Positions 36,848 to 45,150 of a stretch of 64,000 nucleotides of DNA are shown here, one piece after another. The DNA comes from Streptomyces tailanensis (GTDB lineage Bacteria; Actinomycetota; Actinomycetes; Streptomycetales; Streptomycetaceae). The notes beneath the pieces were generated by a model. It worked only from the letters and a program-made list of their open reading frames with translations, did not search any database and was not told the origin of the DNA. The DNA lies in contig NZ_VTHJ01000046.1 of the NCBI RefSeq assembly GCF_008386495.1, forward strand, positions 1 through 64,000, read 5' to 3'. Positions within the stretch are counted from its first letter, which is position 1; every line of letters starts with the position of its first letter. Made by a program: the position numbers and the translations under genes.

Positions 36848-37860
36848 TCAGGGCTCCGCGTGTGCAGCGCCTGGAGGGGGAAGAACGCTGCGGCGGAGCG
36901 GGCCTTGCGCAGTTCGCGTGACGCCGACTCGACCGCAGCCCGTTCCTCCGGCGGCATGTCCTCGAGTTTCCGCCGCATCTCGTCAGCCGACTTCGAGTAG
37001 GCGCGGATCTGGTCGTCGAGATTGCGTACGACCCAGTCGGCGGCGTCCATGGCCAGGGCGGACTCCTTGTCGGCCCGTAGGTCCGCGATCTGCTGTTCCA
37101 GGGCGGGGAGGTAGGAGGGGTCGGGTCGGTAGAAGTCGCAGCCGGCGCACTGGAAGCGGATGCGGCAGTGTCCGCCGCCGGCCGTGACGTTGCTCGGCTC
37201 GGTGCAGCCTCCGTAGGGGACCCCGACGCTCTCGACCTCGTAGGCCAGGGCGTCCTCGAAACCGCGTGGAGCGCCATGCCGGTCGACGGCGAGTCTCGCC
37301 ACCGTTTTGACCGCCTCTTGTTTCCTGGTCAGGGAGACCTTGTAGTAGCCCATGGTGACGTCCAGGGACCGGTGGTCCATGAGCTCGCGGAGGACGTCGG
37401 GACGGGTTCCGGCGTCAGCATGACGCTGGGCGTACGCGTGGCGGAATCCGTAGGGGACGACCTGCGTGCGGTCGTAAGCGAGCGGTTCGCCGTTGTCGTC
37501 CAGGCGGTCGTCCACAAGGTCCGGGATCAGCTCGTCCACCCAGTCGCGGAAGATCCTGTTGCAGAACTGTGCGGTGGTCAGATGACTGCGACGTGGACGG
37601 TTGCGCTGTCCCGGCGAGGGGAACAGCCACTGCTCGCAGGCGGGTACGGCCGGCAGCTGGTCGAGTTCCTTCTGCCGTGCCTCGATGGCCTGGGCCGTGC
37701 TCTCGGAGACGGCGATCCTAGGTCCGTGACGGCGGCGTTTGTGGTTGTCGTAGAGGAGGGTGGGCTTGCCGTCGACCCGCTCAAGGCATTCGCGGTGCAG
37801 GCTGGTCACCTCGCCGGGGCGGCGGCCGCGGTCACTCTCACGGGTGATGTTGATCGAAGG
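36844..37860 (-). pseudogene. N-terminally truncated Tn554-type tyrosine recombinase
   Basis: The remaining ~335 residues hold the catalytic half: Arg in DRGRRPGEVTSLHRECL, GFRHAYAQRHADAG with the His-x-x-Arg box, and MDHRSLDVTMGYYKV with the last His and the Tyr nucleophile. A cysteine-containing C-terminal domain (GHCRIRFQCAGCDFYRPDP) follows. Similarity starts only at about 37850, where the TnpB element begins on the other strand. The first several hundred residues are lost. The apparent start inside the TnpB gene is not real. The TnpB insertion or an associated deletion therefore broke the element. Confidence 0.8.
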
Positions 37861-37898
37861 TGTGCGCGGGAGGGGAACGGGGTGGCTAGGTTCGTGGC

Positions 37899-39206
37899 AT
37901 GTCACGTTTCCGGATGTATCCGACGCCCGCGCAGGCTGAGCAGATGCTCACGCACTGCGCGCACGCCCGGTACGTCTGGAATCTCGCTGTCGAGCAGCAC
38001 TCACACTGGCGCCGGTGGCGTAAGAGCGCGCCCGGTTTCGCGGAGCAGTGCCGTCAGCTCACCGAGGCCCGGCGGGAAAACGAATGGCTGGGCTCCGGGA
38101 ACGCGGACGTGCAGCAGCAGGCACTGAAGGACTTCGCCAAGGCCAAGAACGCCCGCTTCACGTCCGGGTTCGGTGAGCCGACCTGGCGCAAGAAGTTCCG
38201 GCATGAGGGCTTCAGGGTCATCGGCACCGACCGCGTACCGGAGTGCAACGCAGACGGGTCGCCGAAGCTGAACGCGAAGACCGGCAAGCAGGTCATGGGC
38301 CGGTCGGTGGTCGTGCACAGGCTCAACCGCAGGTGGGCTCAGGTCAAGGTGCCCGGCTGCGGCTGGGTCCGGTTCCGCCTCAGCGCCAAGGGCAAGGGCA
38401 AGGGCGTGAAGCTGCCCGACGCGAAGACGTTCCGGGTCACCTTCCGCAACGGGCAGTGGCACATTGCGTTCGCGGTCATCCCTGAGCCGACCCCGGCGCC
38501 CGGTACAGGGGAGGCGATCGGCATCGATCGGGGTGTCACGATCACCGCTGCCCTGTCGGACGGCCGGAAGCTGAACTGCCCGCAGCTCACCGTCAAGGAA
38601 CGCGCCCGGATCCGAAAGCACCAGCGGCGGGCGGCCCGGGCGAAGAAAGGCAGCCCCGAGAAGGCGGCCGAGTACGCGAAGGCCGCCAGGCTCAAGGCCC
38701 GGGAGGTGAACCGGCGCAAGGACTGGTGTGAGAAGTCCAGCACCATGCTCGCCCGCTCCTACGACCTGGTCCGGTTCGAGAAGCTGAACATCAAGAACAT
38801 GACCCGCTCTGCGAAGGGAACTGTGGAGCAGCCCGGCAGGAACGTGGCGCAGAAAGCGGGTCTGAACCGGTCGATCCTCGCCCAGGGCTGGGGCCTGCTC
38901 CGGCAGCGCACCGAGCACAAGGCCCCGGGCCGGGTCGAAGATGTCCCCGCCCCTTACACCAGTCTGCGGTGCAGCGCCTGCGGATGGATCGAGAAGAAGT
39001 CACGCAAGAGCCAAGCTGACTTCGCCTGCGTGTCCTGCGGCTTCACCTGCAACGCGGACACCAACGCGGCAACCAACGTCGCGGCAGGACAGGGCGGGAT
39101 CCCCCGCCCCCGGCGAACAGCCGGTGCCGGAGGGGTGACAACGGCCACCGGCAGTTCGAGCGCCCGTGAACCTCAACCCGACCAGGTTGGAATCCCCCTC
39201 TTTTAA
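37899..39206 (+). CDS. tnpB: TnpB RNA-guided nuclease (OrfB family)
   Basis: This 435-residue protein is a complete TnpB: N-terminal RFRMYPTPAQAEQM, then the RuvC-like nuclease with Asp210 in GIDRGV, Glu294 in VRFEKLNIKNM and Asp387 in CNADTNAATN. The Cys4 zinc finger is CSACGW/CVSCGF. All three RuvC carboxylates are present, so nuclease activity is plausible. TnpB cleaves DNA at sites matching its omega RNA next to a transposon-associated motif. No TnpA is encoded nearby. The ATG at 37899 fits the family start. The gene disrupts a Tn554-like recombinase. Confidence 0.92.
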   Translation: MSRFRMYPTPAQAEQMLTHCAHARYVWNLAVEQHSHWRRWRKSAPGFAEQCRQLTEARRENEWLGSGNADVQQQALKDFAKAKNARFTSGFGEPTWRKKFRHEGFRVIGTDRVPECNADGSPKLNAKTGKQVMGRSVVVHRLNRRWAQVKVPGCGWVRFRLSAKGKGKGVKLPDAKTFRVTFRNGQWHIAFAVIPEPTPAPGTGEAIGIDRGVTITAALSDGRKLNCPQLTVKERARIRKHQRRAARAKKGSPEKAAEYAKAARLKAREVNRRKDWCEKSSTMLARSYDLVRFEKLNIKNMTRSAKGTVEQPGRNVAQKAGLNRSILAQGWGLLRQRTEHKAPGRVEDVPAPYTSLRCSACGWIEKKSRKSQADFACVSCGFTCNADTNAATNVAAGQGGIPRPRRTAGAGGVTTATGSSSAREPQPDQVGIPLF

Positions 39207-39213
39207 GAGGGGG
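39194..39213 (+). other. Right-end hairpin of the TnpB element
   Basis: CCCCCTCTT-TT-AAGAGGGGG forms a perfect 9-bp stem just before GGATGTCAA. This is the classical right-end signature of IS1341/IS605-type elements and probably also the 3' scaffold of the omega RNA. The element end directly abuts the stop codon of the convergent lipoprotein gene (39220-39222). Confidence 0.8.
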
Positions 39214-39219
39214 AGGATG

Positions 39220-39963
39220 TCAATCCTCGTCCAGGTCGATCACGTTGCCCTTGGGGGCCTCGGCCGGGACCGGCTTGTTGTAGTCGGTGAAGGTGAGCTC
39301 GCCGGGCTCCTTGGCGGACTTGCTGACGACGCGGAGGAGGTACGGCTTGCCCTCGGTCGCCACGTACAGGGTGTAACGGTCCTTGCCGTCACCCTCGTTG
39401 AGGGTGATCGCGGGGGTGCCGTCGAAGGCGGTGGTCTTGCCGCGCTCGGCGTCGGAGTTCGTGTCCTCGAACTCGGAGAGCGTTTCGTCGAGGTCGCAGA
39501 AGCTGGCGATGTCCTCGGAGTCCTCGGCGGTCGCGGACGTCTTGGTCCACTTGTCGGCGAGCATCTCGACGACCATGTCGGCCTCTTCCTTGGAGGAGTC
39601 CTTGGACTGGGCGCGCAGGAAGGCCTCGTCGTACTTCATGTAGATCGTGTCGCCGACCTTGATCAGCTCGGCCTGGCCCTCGCCGCCCATGCTCATGGTG
39701 CCGGCGCAGTCGCCCTTCTTGTTCATCGCCATGTCGAGTTGGACCGTGCCGCCGGCGGTCTCGTCCGTGATCTCGCCCTTCATCCGGAGCGAGTCCGCGC
39801 CCGTGGTGGCCTTCACGGCCTTGTCGGCGATCTCGCCGCCGGTCAGCCCGGCGAACGGGACCTTCGCCGCGTCTTCCTTGGCTTCGCTGCCGGGCAGGCA
39901 GCCGGTGACGGAGACGGTGGCCGCGGCGGCGAGGCAGACAGCGGCGAGTGCGGTGCGACGCAT
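39220..39963 (-). CDS. Secreted lipoprotein, LppX/LprG-like fold suspected
   Basis: This 247-residue protein has a lipoprotein signal with lipobox VTGC (Cys22) and a beta-rich mature part. Segments such as AVKATTGADSLRMKGEITD, VQLDMAMNKKGDCAGTMS, IKVGDTIYMKYD and GKPYLLRVVSKS resemble actinobacterial lipoproteins related to LppX/LprAFG, which carry lipids, but identity is not proved. The ATG at 39963 is the only sensible start. Its stop codon lies inside the last bases of the TnpB element, so the element inserted exactly at its 3' end without altering the protein visibly. Confidence 0.8.
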   Translation of the reverse strand: MRRTALAAVCLAAAATVSVTGCLPGSEAKEDAAKVPFAGLTGGEIADKAVKATTGADSLRMKGEITDETAGGTVQLDMAMNKKGDCAGTMSMGGEGQAELIKVGDTIYMKYDEAFLRAQSKDSSKEEADMVVEMLADKWTKTSATAEDSEDIASFCDLDETLSEFEDTNSDAERGKTTAFDGTPAITLNEGDGKDRYTLYVATEGKPYLLRVVSKSAKEPGELTFTDYNKPVPAEAPKGNVIDLDED

Positions 39964-40053
39964 GGGAGTACCCCCTGGGATTCGTGAAATGAGCGGTGAG
40001 CTGTGCGGTGGGAAGCGAGAAAATGAGCGGTGCCGACGCGGATGCGCAGGGCG

Positions 40054-40437
40054 TCAGTACGTCCGGGTGCCGAGTACTTCGCCCGCCGAGTCGTAGACCG
40101 TGACGCGGCCTCGCTCGTCGTGCTTCCAGTCGGCGAAGACGGTGGCGATCAGTCGGGCGGGGCCTGTGCCGCCGCCCCGTGGGCCGCCGGTGAAGTCGGT
40201 GTGGATGTCGGTGGAGTCGATGTCGCCCGCCGACGGGGCGGGTCTGTGAACCTCGGTGACATGGGAGACGGCGGCTCTCTCGGCGGAGGTGCCGTGACTG
40301 TTCACAAAGGCCTTGAAGCGGTTCGCGTAGCCAGTGCCGTACACGGCAGTGTCACCGCTCCCGGCGTTCGCCGAGACCACGCCGATGACGAGGAGACCGA
40401 CCGCCGCGTTCAGCGCGAGCTGGGCTTTCATCCGCAT
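40054..40437 (-). CDS. Small secreted or anchored protein, unknown
   Basis: This 127-residue protein starts at the ATG at 40437, preceded by GGAGGAG with 7-nt spacing. It has a signal peptide or anchor (LALNAAVGLLVIGVVSANA) and a mature part of about 100 residues with FADWKHDERGRVTVYD near the C-terminus. The family is not recognised. It diverges from the HsdM-like gene across a gap with the dyad CTTGTGAA-N14-TTCACAAG. The product is probably extracytoplasmic. Confidence 0.7.
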   Translation of the reverse strand: MRMKAQLALNAAVGLLVIGVVSANAGSGDTAVYGTGYANRFKAFVNSHGTSAERAAVSHVTEVHRPAPSAGDIDSTDIHTDFTGGPRGGGTGPARLIATVFADWKHDERGRVTVYDSAGEVLGTRTY

Positions 40438-40530
40438 GGCCGTGCTCCTCCCCTGGTATGTGACCGCACGACGAGGTGTGACCACCCGGATCGGGCGGGC
40501 TCGCCGTTCCATGGGTCAATCACAGCAGAG

Positions 40531-40560
40531 CTTGTGAACCGAGTCAACATGATTCACAAG
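40531..40560. promoter_or_regulatory. Inverted repeat in the divergent gap
   Basis: CTTGTGAA (40531-40538) and TTCACAAG (40553-40560) are perfect 8-bp inverted arms separated by 14 bp, located between the small secreted protein gene and the methylase gene. The half-site is Rex-like, but the spacing does not fit Rex. A different regulator or a hairpin is possible. Confidence 0.45.
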
Positions 40561-40647
40561 GTTGGGTGTGTACACGATGTGAAGGGGTAGATCTTGCGTA
40601 CGTCGGTATGCTCGACGTCACAGAGCGGAACGAGGGGAGTCGGGCGC

Positions 40648-42675
40648 GTGCAAGGCAACGGGACAGAGGTCACCGCCGCGGAGATCGCGCGGCTCGCGGG
40701 CGTCGGCCGCGCCGCCGTCAGCAATTGGCGCCGCAGGCACGCCGACTTCCCCAAACCGGTCGGCGGCACGGAGACCAGCCCGTCCTTCGCGCTCACCGAG
40801 GTCGAGGGGTGGCTGCGCAAACAGGGCAAGCTCGCCGAGGTGCCCCTCAAGGAGCGCGTCTGGCAGCAGGTCACCGGCCACCCCGACGGCCCCGTCACGG
40901 CACTGGTCCACGCGGGCTGCGCCCTGCTGTATCTGCACGACCGGCCCCTGGCCTGGCTGGAGTTGAGCGCCTGTCCCGGCGACGAGCAGCTGGCCAAGCT
41001 CCTGCCCGACCCGCTCTGGCACGTCCTCACCCCGCGCTTCGGCCTGGTCCGCGAGCCCGCGGTGCCCCACCCGACGCCCGCCGAGTTCCTGCCCTCGATC
41101 CCGCTGCTGCGCGCCGCCACCGAGCTCGCGGCCGACCTGGGCGCGCGGCAGACCTTCGAGTTCCTGCTGGCCCGGCACCTCGACGCCAACCCGCGCCAGT
41201 ACACGCTCACTCCGGGCGAGCTGGCCGAGCTGATGGCGGAACTCGCCGGCCCCGCACGCTCGGTGCTCGACCCGGCCTGCGGCACCGGCGCCCTTCTGCG
41301 TGCCGTCGCCGCCCCGTCCGGCCAGGAGCTGTTCGGCCAGGACAGCGCCCCCGAACTGGCCGCCCTCACCGCGCTCCGCCTCGCCCTGCGCACCAAGAGC
41401 ACCATCCGCACCGCCCCCGGCGACAGCCTCCGCGCGGACGCCTACGAGCACGTCAGGGCCGAGGCCGTGCTGTGCCACCCGCCGTTCAACGAGCGCAACT
41501 GGGGCCATGACGAACTCGCCTACGACCCGCGCTGGGAGTACGGCTTCCCGGCCCGTACGGAATCCGAACTCGCCTGGGTGCAGCACGCGCTGGCCCGCCT
41601 GGAGGACGGCGGCACCGCCGTGCTGCTGATGCCGCCGGCCGCCGCGAGCCGTCGCTCGGGGCGCCGTATCCGCGCCGACCTGCTGCGCCGCGGCGCCCTG
41701 CGCGCGGTGATCGCCCTGCCGGTCGGCGCGGCACCCCCGTACAGCATCCCGCTGCACCTGTGGGTGCTGCGCCGGCCCGGCAAGGCCCCGGTGCGGCCCG
41801 AGTTGTTGCTGGTGGACACGGGGCGGCTCGGGGCCGAGGGCAGGGGTGCGGTCGACTGGGCGGCCGTGCGCGGCGCGGTGCTCGACGCCTGGCGGCCCTT
41901 CGACCGGGCGGGCGAGGTCGAGGAGCGGCCGGGGCTGAGCCGTTCGATGCCGGTCATCGAACTGCTCGACGACGACGTGGATCTCGCTCCCGCCCGGCAT
42001 CTGCCGCCCCCGGCCGCGGGCGGCGGCGCCGAGGAGCTCACCGCCGTACGTGAACGCCTCGGTGAGACCCTCCGGCTGACCGCCGACCTCACGCCCCCCG
42101 TCGCCGACGAGGCGCAGCCCGCGCGGTGGCCGCTGACCACGGTCGGTGAACTCGCGCGTGGGGGCGCCCTGTTGCTGCGTACGGGTGGAAACGGTCCGCA
42201 CGCGCGCGTGCTCACCGATCACGACGTCATCGCCGGAACGGAGCCTTCGGGGACTCTGCCCGAGACCGGCGAGGCTGCCGTACTCGTGGAGTTGGGTGAC
42301 GTCGTCGTGCCCGTGCTCGGCGGCGGTGGTGTCGCGCGGGTGATCGACGACGAGACGGCGGGCGCCGCCCTCGGCCGCAACCTCGCGCTCCTGCGTCCCG
42401 ATCCGGCCGCGCTCGACGCGTGGTTCGTCGCCGGTTTCCTGCGCGGCACCGCCAACAGCCGCCAGGCCAGCAGCTACGCCTCCACCGCCACCCGCCTCGA
42501 CGTACGCCGCCTCCAACTGCCCCGGCTGCCCCTGGATCAGCAGCGTCGCTACGGCGAACGGTTCCGCGCCCTCGCCGTCTTCGAGGCCGCCCTCCGCCAG
42601 GCGGGCCGCCTCGGCGAACAACTCGTGCGCGGCATGCACGACGGGCTGACCGACGGCACGGTCGCCCCGGGCTGA
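40648..42675 (+). CDS. HsdM-like N-6 adenine DNA methylase with unusual HPPF motif
   Basis: This 675-residue protein has an N-terminal HTH (TAAEIARLAGVGRAAVSNWRRR), a helical domain, and a methylase domain with the AdoMet-binding motif I DPACGTGALL (residues 208-217). Where the catalytic NPPY/F motif is expected it reads HPPFNERNWG (His277-Pro-Pro-Phe). The C-terminal third has a specificity-like segment (RLDVRRLQLPRLPLDQQ) as in HsdS. Type I methylases need Asn or Asp at that position, so activity is doubtful. The GTG at 40648 has GGGGAG 8 nt upstream. No HsdR or separate HsdS is adjacent. It could be a regulatory or decoy DNA-binding protein. Confidence 0.85.
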   Translation: MQGNGTEVTAAEIARLAGVGRAAVSNWRRRHADFPKPVGGTETSPSFALTEVEGWLRKQGKLAEVPLKERVWQQVTGHPDGPVTALVHAGCALLYLHDRPLAWLELSACPGDEQLAKLLPDPLWHVLTPRFGLVREPAVPHPTPAEFLPSIPLLRAATELAADLGARQTFEFLLARHLDANPRQYTLTPGELAELMAELAGPARSVLDPACGTGALLRAVAAPSGQELFGQDSAPELAALTALRLALRTKSTIRTAPGDSLRADAYEHVRAEAVLCHPPFNERNWGHDELAYDPRWEYGFPARTESELAWVQHALARLEDGGTAVLLMPPAAASRRSGRRIRADLLRRGALRAVIALPVGAAPPYSIPLHLWVLRRPGKAPVRPELLLVDTGRLGAEGRGAVDWAAVRGAVLDAWRPFDRAGEVEERPGLSRSMPVIELLDDDVDLAPARHLPPPAAGGGAEELTAVRERLGETLRLTADLTPPVADEAQPARWPLTTVGELARGGALLLRTGGNGPHARVLTDHDVIAGTEPSGTLPETGEAAVLVELGDVVVPVLGGGGVARVIDDETAGAALGRNLALLRPDPAALDAWFVAGFLRGTANSRQASSYASTATRLDVRRLQLPRLPLDQQRRYGERFRALAVFEAALRQAGRLGEQLVRGMHDGLTDGTVAPG

Positions 42676-42820
42676 ACCAGCTGGACGGAACCGTTCCGCC
42701 GTGGGCGACGTGACCAGCGACGCAACGGTTGTCCACAACCCTGGACCGCATGTCGGCCTCGGCCTATACCCTCTGAACGTCACTCATACGACTGTCTTCA
42801 CCAGGCACTCAGGAGCAGCC

Positions 42821-43402
42821 ATGCATGGCCACGGCTACACGCCACCACCGCCGAGGCAACCCTCGACCGGGGCGCTGGTCGTGCTGCGCGTGTTCATCGT
42901 GATGGTGGCCTTGCTGAGCATCGGCTTCCTCGCCTGGATCGCGCCTCTCGTGGCCGCCATCGTGACCCGCAAGGCGCGCGACTGGACGGCCCTCATCGGG
43001 TCGCTCGTGATGTTGGGCATCAGCGTGGGGCTGATCAGCACCGACCATACGGACGACCTGAGTACCCCGGCCGGCAACGCGGGCATGATCATCCTGCTGC
43101 TGAACGCCTGTGCCTCCGCCGGCCATTACCTGTACGCGGACATCCGCCACTACCAACAGCCCAGGTTCGCAGGCTACATATCGCCCCAGCACCCGACGAT
43201 TCCCACAACGGCGTACGGCTACCCGCCGGCCCCCGCCCCGCAGCCCTACGCGCCCACCTCGCCGGTCCCACAGCCTCCCGTCCAGCCGCAGCCTCAACCG
43301 CAGCCGGAGCCGCAGCGCCCCGGGCCCGCTCGAATAGACCAGGTGCGCGCCGAGCTCGACGAGCTCAGTGACTATCTCCGTAACCACGAAGGAGACAGGT
43401 GA
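42821..43402 (+). CDS. Small membrane protein coupled to the kinase gene
   Basis: This 193-residue protein has a proline-rich N-terminus, three hydrophobic segments (about 20-45, 55-75, 82-100) and a Pro/Gln-rich C-terminal tail ending in a helical segment (RIDQVRAELDELSDYLRNHEGD). The ATG at 42821 has AGGAG just upstream. Its stop overlaps the kinase start by 4 nt, so both are made together. It may be an accessory or substrate of the kinase. No named family is recognised. Confidence 0.75.
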   Translation: MHGHGYTPPPPRQPSTGALVVLRVFIVMVALLSIGFLAWIAPLVAAIVTRKARDWTALIGSLVMLGISVGLISTDHTDDLSTPAGNAGMIILLLNACASAGHYLYADIRHYQQPRFAGYISPQHPTIPTTAYGYPPAPAPQPYAPTSPVPQPPVQPQPQPQPEPQRPGPARIDQVRAELDELSDYLRNHEGDR

Positions 43403-44934
43403 CCCCGGGGACCGGCCGCCTGATCACCGGCCGCTACGAACTGTCCACGCTCATCGGGCAGGGCGGCATGGGCCAGGTGTGGACGGCGTACGACCAGCGT
43501 CTCGACCGGCGCGTGGCGGTGAAGCTGCTGCGCCCGGACAAGGTCGCGGGTCAGGAGGCCGACGAACTGCGCCGCCGTTTCGTGCGCGAGTGCCGCGTCA
43601 CGGCCCAGGTCGACCACCCTGGCCTGGTCACGGTGCACGACGCGGGCAGCGAGGGCGAGGAGCTGTTCCTCGTCATGCAGTACGTCGACGGGGCCGACCT
43701 CGCCGACCACCTCGCCGAGCACGATCCGTACCCCTGGCAGTGGACCGTCTCGGTCGCCGCCCAGCTGTGCGCCGTGCTGTCCGCCGTGCACGCGGTGCCG
43801 ATCATCCACCGTGACCTCAAGCCGCGGAACGTCATGGTCAAGCAGGACGGCACGGTCACCGTCCTCGACCTGGGCGTCGCCTCCGTGATGGACACCGACA
43901 CCACCCGCCTCACCCACACCGGCTCACCCATCGGCAGCCCCGCCTACATGGCCCCCGAGCAGGCCATGGGCGGCGCGGTCGGCCCGTACACCGATCTGTA
44001 CGCCCTCGGTGTGCTGATGCACGAACTGCTCAGCGGGAACGTTCCGTTCACGGGGTCCACGGCTCTCGGCGTTCTGCACCGCCACCTCTACGAGCCGCCG
44101 GTCCCGGTCGGCCGTATCCGCCCCGAGGTGCCCGAGGCGCTGGAGGCCCTGGTCCTGCGGCTGCTCTCCAAGGACCCGCAGCACCGCCCGTCCTCCGCGC
44201 AGGAGACGTACGAGCATCTCCTCCCGCTGCTCCCCGCGCGCGGCATGCCCACCGGCTCCCCGCTCGACCCCACCCGCCCCTTCCTGCGCCCGCACGCCCC
44301 CTGGCCGGACCGGGCCCGCATCCCCGCGCCGCAGCCGTCCGCCGCGCCCGTGCAGACGCCCGCGGTGGAGAAGCCGGACGTCGCGGGCGCCGTCGACGAG
44401 GTCAAGCGACTCCTCGGCGAGGGCCGCATCACCCAGGCCGTCGACATCCTCGGCGCGATCCTCCCGGCCGCCGCCGCGCAGCACGGTGAGCACTCACCTG
44501 TCGTCCGCACCCTGCGCAAGCAGTACGCGGCCACCCTCATGGACGACGGCCAGTACCGCCGCGCCCTGCCCGAGCTGCGCCGCCTCGCCAATGAGCGCGC
44601 CACCGAGGCCGGCCAGGCCGACCCGCAGTCCCTGCGCTTCCGCTACGAGTCCGCCCAGTGCCTCGAACAGCTCGGCGAACCGGCGGCAGCCCTCGCCGAG
44701 TACCGCTCCCTCCTGCCGTACTTCGAGAACCAGTACGTCGGCGGCGACCCCGAACTGTCGCTCGACGTCCGCCGCCGCATAGGCCACCTCCTCCTTGCCC
44801 TCGGCGACCGAGGCGCCGCCCACGAGACCCTGGGCCGCCTCCTCCTCGACGTGGAGCGCCTGCGGGGCCCCGGCCATCCGCTGGCGGCCGAGGTACGGCG
44901 GACGCTGCAGTGGCTGGGGCAGGTGCGGGGCTGA
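43399..44934 (+). CDS. Serine/threonine protein kinase with TPR-like C-terminus
   Basis: This 511-residue Hanks-type kinase has GQGGMG glycine loop, Lys42 (VAVKLL), catalytic HRDLKPRN with Asp139, metal-binding DLG (Asp157, DLG instead of DFG as is usual in bacteria) and GSPAYMAPEQ. The N-lobe starts almost at residue 8. After the kinase domain (to about 275) comes a proline-rich linker and a C-terminal alpha-helical repeat region at about 330-510 with TPR character (ALAEYRSLLPYFENQYVG and similar). No transmembrane segment is seen, so the kinase is cytosolic, but the coupled upstream gene provides membrane helices. AAGGAGACAG precedes the GTG start. The MITE follows at once. Confidence 0.92.
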   Translation: MTPGTGRLITGRYELSTLIGQGGMGQVWTAYDQRLDRRVAVKLLRPDKVAGQEADELRRRFVRECRVTAQVDHPGLVTVHDAGSEGEELFLVMQYVDGADLADHLAEHDPYPWQWTVSVAAQLCAVLSAVHAVPIIHRDLKPRNVMVKQDGTVTVLDLGVASVMDTDTTRLTHTGSPIGSPAYMAPEQAMGGAVGPYTDLYALGVLMHELLSGNVPFTGSTALGVLHRHLYEPPVPVGRIRPEVPEALEALVLRLLSKDPQHRPSSAQETYEHLLPLLPARGMPTGSPLDPTRPFLRPHAPWPDRARIPAPQPSAAPVQTPAVEKPDVAGAVDEVKRLLGEGRITQAVDILGAILPAAAAQHGEHSPVVRTLRKQYAATLMDDGQYRRALPELRRLANERATEAGQADPQSLRFRYESAQCLEQLGEPAAALAEYRSLLPYFENQYVGGDPELSLDVRRRIGHLLLALGDRGAAHETLGRLLLDVERLRGPGHPLAAEVRRTLQWLGQVRG

Positions 44935-44940
44935 CCCCCA

Positions 44941-45112
44941 CTAGGCCCTGTCGTCACATTCCCGTCTGCCGAGCGGCGCCATGCACGCTCCCCCACTCTC
45001 GGCTTCGCCCGGCACGCCCAGAGCACGCACCTACGCGGACATCAACCGCTACCGCGGCGGGCGCGCGGCCCGCCCTCCGGGCGGACGACGGGAATGTGAC
45101 GACAGGACCTAG
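44941..45112. mobile_element. 164-bp MITE with 22-bp inverted repeats and CTAG duplication
   Basis: The element (44945-45108) has 22-bp terminal inverted repeats differing at one position, with core CCTGTCGTCACATTCCCGTC at each end (44945-44966 and 45087-45108). It is flanked on both sides by CTAG (44941-44944 and 45109-45112), a target duplication of the IS5-group YTAR type. It has no open reading frame and includes a 21-bp piece of the REP-like module (44988-45008). It therefore looks like a non-autonomous IS5-type element. It sits 38 bp upstream of the DUF1906 start codon and just after the kinase stop. Confidence 0.85.
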
Positions 45113-45150
45113 GGTTCGCACATCACAGCGATCAAGGGGCGGGGTCACTC

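Larger units (their letters stand above)
37850..39223 (+). mobile_element. IS200/IS605-type element carrying only tnpB
   Basis: The element contains tnpB (37899-39206) and ends in the right-end hairpin at 39194-39213 followed by GGATGTCAA (39214-39222). There is no tnpA, so it needs a transposase in trans or is fixed. Elements of this class lack terminal inverted repeats. The right end is recognised by its hairpin. The left end is approximate, placed where the tyrosine recombinase similarity breaks. The guide (omega) RNA would be expected to overlap the tnpB 3' end and the right-end hairpin, with its guide taken from sequence past 39223. Confidence 0.75.

Noticed and set aside
40531..40560. 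A possible Rex site with CTTGTGAA and TTCACAAG.
   Set aside because: The arms are 14 bp apart, not 4 as Rex requires; kept only as an inverted repeat.
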